Positions 1 to 13,252 of a stretch of 64,000 nucleotides of DNA are shown here, piece after piece. The position numbers were made by a program, and so were the translations under genes. Origin of the DNA: Antedon mediterranea. Its lineage: Eukaryota; Echinodermata; Crinoidea; Comatulida; Antedonidae. The notes beneath the pieces are model-generated. The model was not told where the DNA came from. It did no database searches and was given only the letters and a program-made list of their open reading frames with translations. Where the stretch lies: NCBI RefSeq assembly GCF_964355755.1, contig NC_092679.1:20388932-20452931 (forward strand), given 5' to 3'. Position 1 is the first letter of the stretch. Each line of letters begins with the position of its first letter.

Positions 1-1438
1 CTCGAAGGATAACACAAAGTCGACGCGCGCGTATACATTATTGCATCAACATCTAAACACGCGCGTAAAAAAAGCGGTACCGTTTCTATCGGAACTTGAA
101 CCCGCGAAATAACATTCCATTTTTAAATTCGAATAACCAAAGGCAAACTCGAAGGCTGCTGCTTAGCCTAAATTATTTAAAATACTAAATTTCCAGGTTT
201 ATAAATGAAATGTCATTATAACGGCAATATTTCCTAAAGCAATGTTCCCATTTAATTATATGCCAGTAATTGCATTACCTGGCATGTTGTTTTTGGCTTT
301 ATCCAATATACGTACCCCAATTGTTTGTAATAATAATAAGTTGTATCTAATTGAACGCATTACAGTGATAATACTTTAATATACCTTGCTAAACCTTTAA
401 TGAAGCAGTCATTGTCGACCCAGTTCGTTTGCGTTACGGGTTTTAGTTATTACAAATGTGTGCATGCTTTCTTGTTATAAGTATACGTTTTAATGTATTG
501 TATTTTAAAATAGGTTTTAACTTGTTGGCTCAAAATTTCTTTGATACCGTTTTTTATGGATAACACTTTGTAAATTGTGCTAGTAAAGACTGTCCTATCA
601 GTGCCGACTAACTAGGGTTACATCTGTCTGTGTCTATTGTGTCTAATATAATTTTCCTCATTATATTGTTCTCTATATTTATTTTCATGTTATTTTTATT
701 CGTCTTCTTATACCTTAACTATTATTATTATTTAAATATGTTTGTTTTCCCACATTTTTTTTCAGGTTTTTGGTTGTTACAACAGTATAGTATTAACTAA
801 TAACTATCTTTTACAATTTAGCAGAGAATGGATGTTTTTTAATTTGTCAGTTTGACTGTGGTCCCTTCTAAATGTGTCAATGGTTTACATAGGCCTAACA
901 TAACTGAGTATGATATCTGTATGCGTTCACATCGATCCGCATACAATCACGTAACAATGCACTTAATACTTTAATAATTTCAGACGATTATAAAGTGGGC
1001 TAGATATTCACTAGGTCACCTCGAGATGAAATAATCTTAATTATTCGAATCATCGTAAGTGCATGTGCTTACAATTACCAAAGTGTTAAATATCACATAT
1101 CTTTACGGTTTAACTATAACTCTATTCGTGTTCAAAATACAATGCTGCACGCATAATGTGATTGGCTGGGAAATGGGCTACTTTGCAAATTAGGACACCT
1201 TCTGAATTAGTTCAAATTTAATATATAACAAGTCTTACTTTCCGGATGCTCTGTTAGTAATAATTTAACCATTATAGCGACAGCGTGTCAGAGAAATATG
1301 CTTTTTTGTTATATGTTGCTTTTTTAACCCTCTAGTTATTAGTTATATGTAATCTGTTATGTAAAGGGTAACATCATATATATAAAATCTGAAATACCTT
1401 CGCATTATAAAATAGATAATACATTATGTTCAGCAATA
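1..1438. other. Non-coding DNA, no feature recognised
   Basis: The stretch is A+T-rich and has stop codons in all frames. I see no credible exon, RNA gene or long repeat in it. It may be upstream or intronic DNA of the receptor gene at 16364, but nothing here proves it. Confidence 0.5.
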
Positions 1439-1588
1439 AAGCGCTGTCTACACTATCAAACTTTATGTGACAAAAAATGCGATGTGCCCATATATGGACA
1501 TGATGATGTCATACTACTGCCATATTTGGGCACATCATTTTTGATCAAACAGATAGTGTAGACAGAGCTTAGTGTAGACAGAGCTTAA
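1439..1588. mobile_element. MITE family 1, copy 1
   Basis: Short palindromic element. The left end reads CTGTCTACACTATCAAACTT and the right end carries its complement (TTTGATAGTGTAGACAGAGC), so the two ends can pair. Internal motifs seen in the other copies are present: GATGTGCCCATATATGG, ATGATGATGTCAT and GGGCACATCA. The right terminus is duplicated (GTGTAGACAGAGCTTA occurs twice, ending near 1588). There is no ORF, so it is a non-autonomous DNA transposon. Confidence 0.85.
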
Positions 1589-2184
1589 GATTAATAAATA
1601 TTCGAACGTTACTATCTTTGTATTAAATAATCACGCTCGTTTGTTTTTTCATAAATTTGGTCCGTCAAAGAATATGGAATCTCCGGAAAAAGAGACGATT
1701 TCATATTGATTGTGGCCCTTCAAAATATGGAATCATGTCTCGGCAGACGGACGCGGCGTAAATTCCGAAGACGCTGCTTTAATAACGTACAGAAATATTA
1801 TTGCGTTTTACATTATGATTCCTTCGATATTCCACAATAATTAAAGAGTTTTTGTTATAATCAAATAGCAAGACCCAATGCACTAGACTCCTAATAACTG
1901 TATTAGCTTCTTTCCACCATGGTACCACCAGGGAAGAATGAACTTAATTTTAATTAACTAATTTAATTTAATTCGTCGCTGGTACCACAATTAACAGTAA
2001 TTGCATTACTTAATAATAGTATTGTTATTTTTTGTGTGTTACATATACATGGAGGAAAAAAATGATATAAATAATGATGTATTCTCTCTAAAAACTGTCA
2101 TTCATACTAAAAATGTATGCAAATTATTTTTTTTCAAAAGCACACACAGGTTCGATCAAATTTTAGGTCAGTCAGGTTTGGGCA

Positions 2185-2340
2185 ACATATTTTCCTCTGA
2201 GTAGGTGTTAACTCTGAATAGTGTCCCCTGAATATGGTATTCCCTGAATAGGTGTGCTCCCTGAATAGGGTATCCCCTGAATAGGTATCCCCCTAAATAG
2301 GTATCCCCCTAAATAGGGGTGTCCCAAAGTAAGGGTTCTA
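2185..2340. repeat. Degenerate tandem repeat of the CCCTGAATAGG type
   Basis: About eight imperfect short units built on CCCTGAATAGG-GT-ATCC follow one another, ending in GTCCCAAAGTAAGGGTTCTA. The wording (CCTATT next to GGGGTGTCCC) matches a short motif family met again near 39.6, 40.3, 45.6, 52.8, 60.2-61.1 and 62.8 kb. Confidence 0.6.
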
Positions 2341-3286
2341 CTTTAATTTAGCCATTTTAATTTACTAAATATTCATATCGGTCACTCGCATTCGTATATC
2401 ACTTATACACTACATCCACAGCACAGCCTCTTACTCGAGCACATGGTTTTCCAACTCGAATTCAGGGTGTATTTTGGCTAGTTCCCAACTATAGTAATCT
2501 CTTTTTTTTTTGCCCTAGAATTTAAAAAGTCAGCTGTTTAATTATTGTTAGAATCTTCAAAATTGACATTGATTCGCGCTGTCACATCCACAATATTGAA
2601 GGGTTAATTAACATCTGCTAACCTATTATTACGATGCCCCTGGGGTCTTTAGGTGACTTCCATCATTCGTTCCATACTATTGTTAAAACCATTATTTCTA
2701 ATTGAATTTAAAATACCTACTGTCGCTTCATATTTTAGTCGTTTTGTACAAAATTAGTCTGAGCGTTTTATTTAAAAAAAATCTGTCATAACTTTGCAAG
2801 GTATATTTTGTTCTATTATATTTGTAATTATTGTTGATTATTGATAAATTTCACCACGGAAAAGCCCGATTGGAACTGATTGGGTAGTCTGTTTTTAAAT
2901 TATAAAAAAGGACTAATTAAGTATAGACCTAAAGTAATAGTGTAACCGCGTCAACATAATGAGCACGCGCGCGTGTAAGATCAAGCGTACAATTTATGTC
3001 TCTTATGAATATTCATAATCACTCGGAGCACATTTTATACACGTTTGTTTGGAATCGACCTTGATGTTTGCTTAATTGATCTGACGTTTGATAGAAGTAA
3101 CATTTTATCAAGCTATGACCATCTATGGCAGACGTTGATCCAGACAATCAACGCTAGACCTTATCAAGATGAGTATGTTCTATAGTAATACGCGTAGGAG
3201 ATATGTATGTTTATACTCTGTATACGGTATAAGTAACCGGTTCTGTTTTTACGTGTAATGGCACAGTTTTTCTTTAATATTGCAGC
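2341..3286. other. Non-coding DNA, no feature recognised
   Basis: A+T-rich, no ORF of note, no repeat recognised. A short CG-rich patch (GCACGCGCGCGTG) is at about 2963. Confidence 0.4.
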
Positions 3287-3359
3287 TTCATATTCTGCTG
3301 AGAGTGTTCTTCTAGTGGATTACGACCTTTTCCAATTATATACAAGATGTCAACCACGG
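3287..3359 (+). other. Possible small exon (5' untranslated?)
   Basis: A pyrimidine-rich tract ending in ATATTGCAG precedes this 73-base segment, and a strong donor (ACG then GTAAGC) follows it. It ends in ATGTCAACCACG. Splicing it to the acceptor before the receptor ORF (exon start 16352, ACGTAAAG) would give a five-codon reading frame that stops at once, so it would act as a leader exon with a tiny upstream ORF. The link to the receptor is inference from splice signals and strand; it could be an isolated chance match. Confidence 0.25.
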
Positions 3360-3469
3360 TAAGCCTTAACAACTTGTTTTAATATGAACATTTTTTATAA
3401 CCTACAGTACATTGATTAAACGTCGTATCTTTAGCCATAACGTTAATTAAAATCGGATCGGACTAGCAT

Positions 3470-3735
3470 GTGATAGGCATGGGTTCGATGCTATCTTTAC
3501 CATGGTATACTATTGTATCCTTGGGTAAGATGATGCGTTACTTTCATTACCTCGTCCTTCGTCTCTTGTACAGTGCACCAAGAACTTGGTCCACTATCCT
3601 AAAAGAGGTAATCGTCATAGGTGTGCTGATCTGGTAGGCGATGCACCGATGGCTACGATGGGTCCGTAGATTGCCTACAGTAATCTAATCTGAATTTCCT
3701 CAGTTTCCAGCTAAGGACCAAAATAAACACCTAGG
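3470..3735 (+). mobile_element. tRNA-derived SINE fragment
   Basis: A box B-like GGGTTCGATGC (about 3481) is followed by CTTGGGTAAGATGATGCGTT, ATTACCTCGTCCTTCGTCTC and a GTGCACCAAGAACTTGGTCC segment. This order of motifs (box B, CTTGGG-AAGA, CCTCGTCC) is typical of the tails of tRNA-derived SINEs of marine invertebrates. The last part (about 3619-3735) recurs at 13813-13890 and 14448-14475, where a DNA transposon splits it. Confidence 0.55.
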
Positions 3736-5492
3736 CCTACCTTTTATCCTTTTCTATGAGGAATCGCACGGCGAGCATATGATATGGCACGACACCGTTC
3801 TGTACATTATTCTAGGCCTATAGATAGGGTGCCTACATTCCTTATTTGTTTTGTTTACTCATGTGCCTACACGCATTCATGTTTACGTAATATTCCTAAT
3901 GTACATTAAAAAGGAAATATGTTTGAATATGCTATAGGCCTAGTACTTTTTTGGATTTTTCAAAGCGAAGAGAGAAATTACGTTAACTTATGTAGTGGAA
4001 ATAAATAAGCTTGAACAGAAACGGTAAAGATTTTTTGGACTGTGCTATTTTGCTAGAAGCCGTGATGACACAAACTAGCTAGGCCTAAAGATACAGATTA
4101 CAGTAGTCTATGAAAGTAATGTTGTAATTGCAATTTAAGCTGATTAACTTACAACACAAGTCATTTTAATTATATAAGCAACAAGTCATTTGTCGAATAC
4201 TTGAAGCTACTTTACGATCAGTGCAAAATACGTACCTACGTCATCACTTTATGTGTGTTTAAAAATACACACGCATATAATAATCACGTCAGTGCATCGT
4301 CTAAAAATACGTGTGAAAATAAGCTGTGACATCATTTAGGCCGAAACGTTGCTTGTGTGTCGGAGAAACGTGCCCTAAATGTTTAGCCAACGACGTAGTT
4401 GGGAATTTTCAAAATCGAAGCATAATATCATGTGAGCTTTTGTTTATAATGTAGCAAATAGATGGTTGTGTGTTACATCCATCAGGTAACCGATAATGAA
4501 TCAATTAGGGCCCAGTCGATGCTTTGAATGTCAAGCACATAATAGGCCCATCAAAAACGATCACCAGCTGTAAGTATGTATACAAAGTACACGGAGGCTG
4601 CAGGTTGTAATGACTGATGAATGAATCAATACTTGACGTAAACGTTCCATCTTATAGATGCCTCAACATTATGAAGATCACTATTTAAAAGTATCAATGA
4701 TCACACATACTTTAGACTATGATTATAATTTTAAATACAGTATTATGGATGCTCCCATATATTAACCCCCATTATATACACGAAAAAGCGCTCCAAAAGG
4801 CTCGCTCAAAGGCCCCTATTATGGACAAAATATCCCCCATTATAGACAGGAAAATAATGTTCCAAGAGGCTCACTCAAAAGCCCCTATTATGAGCAAAAA
4901 AGATTGTAATCGAGTCTATTTATGGACAGACTTTTACCAATCCGACGAATTGCACAAAATAATGTTTTTTTTTAGTTTGATGGAGCGAAAAGTATATCTT
5001 CCGTTAACTCCGGAAATAATGTGAATTGTTTGTGAATACTCTTGAAATTATTATGAGATCAATCAACTAGGCCATCAGAGGAGGGAGACAAGTGGTTATA
5101 AGACAGGCTGTAAATGCGAAGGCCACTATAGCGTCAGTTTAATTTAACGTTCAGACGACCCTTGTCGTACCGTTAAGCCTACTCGACACGGCTTAGTACA
5201 GTAACGCATTATTATTGACGCGATATTATTGACATTCTGTACATTAATCATGACATTATTAGGAGGATATGACCTTTAATTGACTCTATCTTTAATGCGT
5301 ACGTACAGTTTCGGAGGTGCCATAGTAAAGATATTGCACGTGTGTGAAAGTTCAAAGCACCACTTTTTAACGGAATGGATTCCCAAATGTTTCGTTTAAG
5401 CTCATTTACATGTGAAAACTACTATTAATTTGATGACAATGATGTTGACCATATAAAATGAATGAATGTACAATGTAATCGTACAACATTAA
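3736..5492. other. Non-coding DNA with a local duplication
   Basis: No gene is recognised. At about 4756-4905 a segment containing CCCCTATTATGGAC and AGGCTCGCTCAAA/AGGCTCACTCAAA is imperfectly repeated in tandem (unit about 85 bases). The 101-codon open frame over it (4719-5024) is a product of this repeat and has no recognisable protein features. Confidence 0.4.
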
Positions 5493-5612
5493 ACGCGTTT
5501 AGGTGATATATTAGACGCGTTTAGGTGATATATTAGACGCGTTTAGATGATATATTAGACGCGTTTAGGTGATATATTAGACGCGTTTAGGTGATATATT
5601 AGACGCATTTAA
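5493..5612. repeat. 22-bp tandem repeat, about 5 copies
   Basis: The unit ACGCGTTTAGGTGATATATT plus AG is repeated about five times in a row with only one or two substitutions per unit (for example TTAGATGA in the third). The high identity points to recent expansion. Confidence 0.9.
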
Positions 5613-6055
5613 GTGTGATGCAGCATGATTTTTTTTATAGTCCTGGTGTAAACGTTGCAGCAGAATGCTCGAAACATAGTTTGTGTTTTAATGCCATATT
5701 TGACAACGGATTGTCGTGTTTCCATATAATTTGTTTAGACGATAAACGCGTTTTTAAGTACGGTATGATACAGCATGATTTGTTGATAGTATAAACCTAT
5801 TCATTACTTTGTCAATTGCGTTGCACAGCAGAATGATCGACACATTTTAGTTTGTGTTTTATTGTTGCTAATGCCATATTTGACAACGGGTTGGTCGTGT
5901 TTAGACGCTAAACACGTTTAAGTATGATGCAGCATGATTTTTGATAGTGTAAACCTATTCATTGCTTTATCAATTACGTTGCATCAGAATGATCGAAACC
6001 CTTTAGTTTGTGTTCTATTGTCACTAATGTTATATTGCCATTATTAGACAAACAT
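5613..6055. repeat. About 160-bp diverged tandem repeat, 3 copies
   Basis: Three imperfect copies begin near 5613, 5757 and 5920. Each contains ATG-(A/C)-AGCATGATTT, then GTAAAC, then CAGAATGATCGA (ATGCTCGA in the first), then TTAGTTTGTGTT, and the first two end in GCCATATTTGACAACGG. They follow the 22-bp array directly; the ACGCGTTTA word is shared with it. Confidence 0.65.
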
Positions 6056-7995
6056 GATATTGTTTTCTCACCTTTATAATCTTTCATTGTTGGTAATGAC
6101 CATCAGCTAGACATGCATATTACAAAGCTCTAGTTATTATTGGTTCTTTTACAGCGGGCGTTTTGATTTTTTTGTGATTCCAGCTCAAGCGGTATGACAC
6201 GCCATATGTATGCCAAAATATTTTCTTCAAATCGCCGTTACAAAATAGACTACGTTATTCGATCATTATACATAGTTAGTCATCGATAGACCTACCGCAT
6301 CTGTTGTATCAGCAAATACTGTCATAGGTCATAAGTCTAGCATCTACACCTAACATTAACATACAGCCATCACATGTGATATATATGACTATGTAGTACA
6401 GAATTTGCCTATATCTTATTCTGATATTTTGTCATATGTGAAAGACAGGGATAAACGGAAATATTTAACAACAAATCAATCCACCTTTCAAATATCCATT
6501 CCGTTCTTCTTCTAACTCAAGTCCAAAATAATTAAATGAAACATTATTTTAGATGTATCTTTACTAATACAAACCAGACAGTTTGCTTTCCAACTTAGAC
6601 TGACGAAAGCGATTAAGATTTAGAAAATGTTTCAGTATTGTCAATTAGTGGCGATAGCCGGATTTCATCGTCATGTCCGACTAACTACATTCAGAGTTAT
6701 GTAGTCATATTTATGTTATATTAAACATCCAAATTTGTTACGTCATTCATTAAAGAAGTGGGTGATAAAAAGTAGCTATTCTTGTTAAATTATACAGTGT
6801 CATGACAAATCTCGTGATACAACGTCACATGTTGATCACATATCTCATAGGATCAATTTGCAAAAACGAAATTGAACGGAATACTTGTGTCGACCAATTA
6901 AAAAACATATACAGTACATAAAAATAGGAAATATATTCAATGTAATTTCCTCGCGATTTACACGCGTGTATAGTTCGCAAGAACAATATAAAACCCGAGG
7001 CATTAAAGCAATACTCGACATGTACTCGAAGAACACATAACACGAGTATTACATCCAACTAAGTGTTCGATAAAAAGATTTCATTAAGTGGAAACAATAC
7101 ATTATTTATTACCAATTTGGCGCATATGGAAAGAAAAAAAAACAGCTTAAAAATTAATTTGATTACGGTACCGTATGCATTAATTACCTGTACGTTCACA
7201 AAGTCGGTACCCTTAGATCTTCATTGATTAATAATTAAATAAAGCTAATTACTGGCGTAGAATACTATACAAGGTTATATGTCTGGACGGATTATACGAA
7301 CGGCTGTGTTTGAACTAACTTGCCAACGGGCCATATTATATATCAAATAAGAATGTGTTTAATTATATTTGATTATTATGTTGAAATAATTTCAGAAGAA
7401 CAACTATAAAATTGATAAATATAATCAACATAATCATCATCATCAAATTTTGGTATCCGAGCGGTGTGCACAAGGACCAAACTTAAAAGAGTAAAAGTCA
7501 CTCAAGATTTTCATAGAGTGAACTACTTCCTTCAATTGATAACAATTTTAGACAGTTTTAACCACTCTTAACGAGTGAAACTCGGAGTTCTAGAGTGGAA
7601 TTAACAGTTTCACTCTTAAATATAGCAAGTGACATTTCCACTCGTTTACCATAAGAGAGAGTATAGTAATACACTGATTAAAACATCGATTATGAAAGAA
7701 TGAATAAATGTGATGAAGACCTCAAATGTTCAAAGTTCGGATAAAACATTTAATGTGATATACGGAACAAATTATACTTTAGACCTACTTGATCGCGATA
7801 CGTATTCTAATTCCAAGTACCTGGTAAAACTGGAATTGTATGTCTTTCTTCTCTGATATAGATTATCGTGCCAGATCCGGTTCCGACATCAATTTGGCCA
7901 GCTGCGTACAAGCAAACATTATATACTATCTAAAATATTTTCGACCCATTAAAATAGAACAGAACACGGACACGTTTAGAAATCCCAATCTATTT
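6056..7995. other. Non-coding DNA
   Basis: No gene is recognised. About 6158-6225 (GCGTTTTGATTTTT, CAGCTCAAG, ACGCCATATGTATGCCAAAA) resembles 11228-11325, so a short dispersed repeat is present at both places. Around 7480-7650 several GAGTG/CACTC words alternate without a clear unit. Confidence 0.4.
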
Positions 7996-8240
7996 CGGAT
8001 AATAAAGTGGTTATCTACACTATAAGGTGACTATAGACACGTTTATTTGATACACCCCACATCGAATATGAAACTACTGAGAATTAACTGCGGTACTAGT
8101 AATGTACGCATGTGCAGCGGATAATAAAGTTGTTTTCTACACTAAGCTATAGACATTTATTTAAAACACCACACGTCGAATATGAACCTTTTTAGAGTTG
8201 ACTGCGGTACCAGTAAAGTACGCATGCGCAAGAAACAAAA
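7996..8240. repeat. 122-bp tandem duplication
   Basis: CGGATAATAAAGTGG at 7996 recurs as CGGATAATAAAGTTG at 8118, and the following 100 bases (CTACACTA, TATAGACA, TTTATTT, CACCCCACATCGAATATGAA, GACTGCGGTAC, GTACGCATG) are repeated in the same order with substitutions. Confidence 0.8.
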
Positions 8241-11200
8241 AGGAACAGATCTTTTTCGTAGAACAACCCGAAGTTCCGTTTTGCATTATACTAGAACTAG
8301 AGACATTGTTTATCAGCTAATTTCTAGTACTTTACCCAAAATAAACACGACTCCAGTAGATCTATTATTTTGCATTCCAGAGTTTTAAACTGTCTGCTGT
8401 ATAGGCCTATAGGCCTACATTGAATGAATTGAATTTGAATAAATGAATTGAATGGAAATGCTAAATTGCAATGAGTTGATACCGGGGATTCAGAAAAGTG
8501 CTTAGCAACAAAAGTATCTTAACAACTTTGTTTGAGGTGAATGATTTTCCAAAGTCAGGTTTTTTTAATTTAAAAAAAAAATCTTAGATTAGAAGTCTGT
8601 TCCATAAGATAAAAATAACTTCTTTGATAAAATGGTCTCATGTTTTAACTTTACAATATAATTTAATACGTTTTGGTTGTTGATTTTGCTATTTTATAAC
8701 ATAATACATAGTCACTTTGACCAAAACTTGGAGCGAACATAATTTATTTGCCCGATAATCCATAATTTAAAAGAAAAGAAATTGTTATTTTTTTCTCTTT
8801 TTATAAGTCATTATCTTTTTAAATTTGATTTTACTTACTCCTCTTTGAAGATACATCTTTAAATACTTTGAAAAATAGATCGATTTGAGATCAAGAATTT
8901 CATCTCCATTTCCATCAAATTCCATGAGAAAAACAACCTTTAAGATCCTTAGTAACTCTTCACCAACCAAGCGGTTAGTAATTACCAATTATAATATACT
9001 GTGACTTATACCTTTGAAATAATTATTAATGAAATACAATCGAATTATAATTACGCTTTATTTTCCGCCAAATCATCATCTCAGAACTAATATCCCCATT
9101 CAGTGAAGTATGGTAGCTTTTAAAAACAAGCGTGGTAAAGGGCGCCACACTTTTAATCGATGAATGCTATAACCAATGAAGTGAGAATATAAGGAATCAT
9201 CTTAAGATCATCAGAGTTCTTCATGGTTGCATTTTCATGACACAAATAAAATTATTTACTAATAATTATCACACTTGTAAAGTTTGATTTCATTGCCGTT
9301 TTGGGTATTACAGTTATTTTTAAAGGAAATTGGATAATTATTAAGGATACTTTTGTCGTTAAATTGATAGTTGTTATTGAAGAGATTTACAGTTTGTTTA
9401 CTCAAAGGTGGAATAATAATGATTCCAATGGAAATTTACCATAAGAACGGTCAAGGGTCATCATAAATAAAAACAACATTTTTGTTTTATACTTCAGAAG
9501 TTACGTAAAATAGGTGTTTTTTTAGTAAAAAGTAATTTGACTCTCTGCGTTTTAGTATTCAGTAAAGATATCTTTTAATCTGACGCATGTTATAGAGACT
9601 ACTGTCCCTAACCAATTCTACAATAAAAAGGTAAAGACCGAAATTTCCGTCTTTGGCGGTCTGGCGATGTGTTTCTAAAGACGGAGATTTCCGTTTTTGG
9701 CGGTGAAAGTGAATGCACAATCAACGATTGTTTTCTACCAGGCAGAACCTAACATTTGGAAAACTTGCTTTAAAGTTTAGAAGATAAATTATACCCATTT
9801 ACCGCCAGAAAACAACAGTAATAACACAACCAGTGTTTCTTCTAAAGAGAGTATAGGATATTTTAAATAAATACATTCACGTAGAAAGTATTAAATTACT
9901 ACGTATATTCAAAGTTACTATGGACACTTGTTAATTTCGTTTCAAAATCATTAGAGCTGAAACCCGATGATGATAATATGAGGGCAAGCAATCGTTCCAT
10001 TGGGAACAAGCAGACATGTAATACAACAAACGTAGGCGCGTATTTCATCAAGAAATAATTAGTTACAATAATGACTGCACTACTCTTACAAACCATCGAT
10101 TTTTCAGTGAGATGCTCTGATCTTGGCGGTTTGGACGTGCTTATGTGGCGCCAAGATGAACTGTCTGCGCATTTACCTGGTTGCTTGCTATTTATGCAAA
10201 GTCACGATTCCCATGTTTTCCCGCCATTTAACCAATTCAGTTACATTATGTACATTTCCTGCTAGATATCGAATTATTCGTACAAATTTATGTTTTGTGT
10301 TCATTAATTGATAGTTATAAATCGAAGACTTCCTTGCTATCAAGGTTACTGCCAACATAACAACCGGTGGATTAAAGAATAATAATGAAGTCCAAGAAAA
10401 TATACACACTCATTATTAATAAAAAATAACGTTAGAGTTTTTAATTTTAGTTTGAATAATTTGAAGTTGTTTTCAATTCAACTTTGAAATTACTCTAGTA
10501 GTTATATCGTTATCTACAGTCATTCATAATTGGAACTTTATTTGTAATAAAAACTAATATTTCTCGACTTAGCAAATATATTAGGAAATTATATTTCGAG
10601 ACAAATATAGGGTGGTTTTAATCAATCATTCCAATTTATTTTCTCCTTTTTTCTCATTAAGACTTAATTTTAATTAAAATAATTCTCCTTTAAAATGACA
10701 TATTAATAGGCATACGTATTACTTAGATTGCGGTGGTCATTTCTCATCTAATCAGGTTGATCAAACACGAAATGGCAAATTTTATGAAAATTTAATCCTG
10801 TTTTTTTTTGTCGACTTTAATTACATTCTGCAGTTATATGCGTTTAAGCATTTCAAATGATTTTATTTACTCGAGTCATCTTCAACCACGTCATGATATT
10901 TGTGTGGATGAGTTTTGGATAGGGTAATACAACATCATCTATTGTGCTTTTGATATTTGTTCTATTGTGCTCAGGTAGGTAAATCCGTTATTTATTAGAT
11001 TATGTTGAAAATATAGAAAGTGCTGGGTGGTTTGAACGCGGTGGTATCGTAGTCGTTTGATCTGTTTATCCACTAGAGATAGCCTGCATAGAACCGAGTG
11101 AAGCAGAAGATTTTTTACTATGATCACTTGACCACTCTGGTACCCCTGAGTTAAACTCTGATATAGGCCGACATCTGGTGATTCCCTAAGTCTGTACTTA

Positions 11201-12427
11201 TTGTATTTTTTATGTTAGTCCACCAGTCGGTGTTTCGGCGTTTCGATTTTTGTCTGAAAACTACAATGTGAAAATGTGAGCTCAAGTATTATACATATGA
11301 AACGCCATATGTGCCAAAATATTTATCTTTTTACTAATTCTGGTCTAGAACCTAGACTAGCATAGTGTGCGTCACGTGTCAGGTAGGGCCTAAGTAAGCC
11401 TATTCAAATTGAGCTAGAATTTTAGAATGTATAAATGTATCAGTTTTTTTTATTCTTGCTTATGTTGTTTTACCAATATACTCATACTTGTTTAGCCTAC
11501 AAATTACTGCAAATTTAGGTAATGTTTCAGATAAGCCCAAAAACTTACGCCCTCTTTAAAATAAAAAGTACTTATGAACTTATAGGGGGCAGTATTGAAA
11601 TACAACATAAAGTTAAGCTTCGTCGCCGAAAATGCGGCTTCAAAGTGCTTTTAATCATTTGTACACTCTCCATATGTCTTGTACACAACTGTTACACACA
11701 AGAGGGTCTTTTACTTTCAATTAGCTAGGCTAAGCTGACCCATCCTGAGTGTTATCCGGTGCTTTGTCTTTAGCCCCGCCGTCGAACAGCCTATAATTTA
11801 AAGCGTTCACCAAGAGAAAGTGGACAAATTTGAGTTCCCAATGGGCCAATTTCACAAATCTTAAAACTAAGCAAAATATTATTTTACTTTTAGTAATAGG
11901 CTAGATAAATCAGGATGTTTATATTTTTTAAACGGATTAAAATCTGGTAAATATTTTGACCGAAACATTTTCTAACGACCACTTTAAAGCAACAGTACGT
12001 TTCAGTTTGTTTCTTAATCCTACATCTGTTATATCTTCGGCGGAGACAAGATGCAAGAAGTCGCCTCAATTATCCTTAATTTTATTGGTTAATGTCTTCA
12101 AATGATACCGATGACGTCATAAAGCAATATAGCCGTTATGCTTTGTAATATTGTTTGTGATATAGACATTCATTAGCCGCCATTGGGCACTCTGATGATG
12201 TCTGATTATTCGTACTTTGTCGCCTAATTTTTCATGTTTCATCTGTCTATTATAATTTGGAAAATCAAGCCACACAGTAGTTTAATTGAGTGCAGTTAGT
12301 ATGGTAATTAATGGACAGATCAAGACGTGTTTGTGCTGAACGTTAAATTAAACTTATTGCGAATAACAGTGTAAATTGAAAATAAATTCCAAAAAAGATT
12401 ATGGCAATAGTTGGCGTTTAAAAACAA
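8241..12427. other. Non-coding DNA with small repeats
   Basis: No gene is recognised. Seen here: a possible LINE 3' tail at about 8420-8455 (GAATTGAATTTGAATAAATG); a direct duplication at 9640-9705 (GACGGAGATTTCCG and ACCGAAATTTCCG, each followed by TTTGGCGG or TTTTGGCGG); and a relative of the 6158 repeat at 11228-11325. The short open frames here have no protein-like composition. Confidence 0.4.
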
Positions 12428-12690
12428 TAAGGCTCTGTCTACACCATCAAACTAGTTTGACAAAAGGAGTGGGATGTGCCCAAATATAGTAGTGATATGC
12501 TTAAATATGGCAGTGATATGACATCATCGGGTCCTCTATCGGCACATCACATTTTTAGTCGTTTTACTCTACACCTCACTATGTCGGTCGGTCGGTTGGT
12601 AAACACTAACTCAAATTTGAGCATGCGATTGCAGCCATGTATATAGCCTTGTTTTGTCACATGAAGTTTGATAGTGTAGACAGAGCTTAA
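12428..12690. mobile_element. MITE family 1, copy 2, with an insertion
   Basis: The left end GGCTCTGTCTACACCATCAA and right end GTTTGATAGTGTAGACAGAG are inverted copies. It is about 100 bases longer than other copies because a segment (about 12557-12648, with GTCGGTCGGTCGG, CTCAAATTTGAGC and GCAGCCATGTATA) lies between the inner GGGCACATCACATTTT-like block and the right arm. That segment recurs on its own near 30610-30695. Confidence 0.8.
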
Positions 12691-13221
12691 GCATATTTTT
12701 TTTTTAACACAAAATCATTACCAAATACGTCATCGATACGCGCATTTCAAAATCACTGACGCGTGAAAACGTCGTTTCTTCAATTCATTGCGTTTTAATT
12801 CGCGTTCATTTCCAGTAATTTTGAAATGTTAACGCATCGTAGCACTTACCATAATAATGCTTCAGACATAATTATTCGTTTTGTTGACGGAACAATAGAA
12901 CATAAACGACAAATTGAGATGTTTGATTCCGTTAAATGTTCGTTGAATTGCATCCGGAAATTGCTTCCTTTACCACAAACATTTGTCTTAGTGTATTGAA
13001 CTCATTCCTCATTGATTATTTAGCCTACTTTTATTGAGGTAATTGGCAAATTGTAACCATTTTTTTCTCGATGATTGTGCGTAATTAAAGAAACAATATC
13101 GTCTGCAAGAAATATTAAATTATCACTATTATATCAATTTCAGTAATTACAACAATCACGGACATCCTCGCGTATCACCGTCATTGTCACAAACGTGTTT
13201 TTTACTCCTCCTCATCAGCAG

Positions 13222-13252
<31 letters not shown>

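Noticed and set aside
4719-5024. 101-codon ORF
   Set aside because: It overlies an imperfect tandem duplication and has no homology I recognise.
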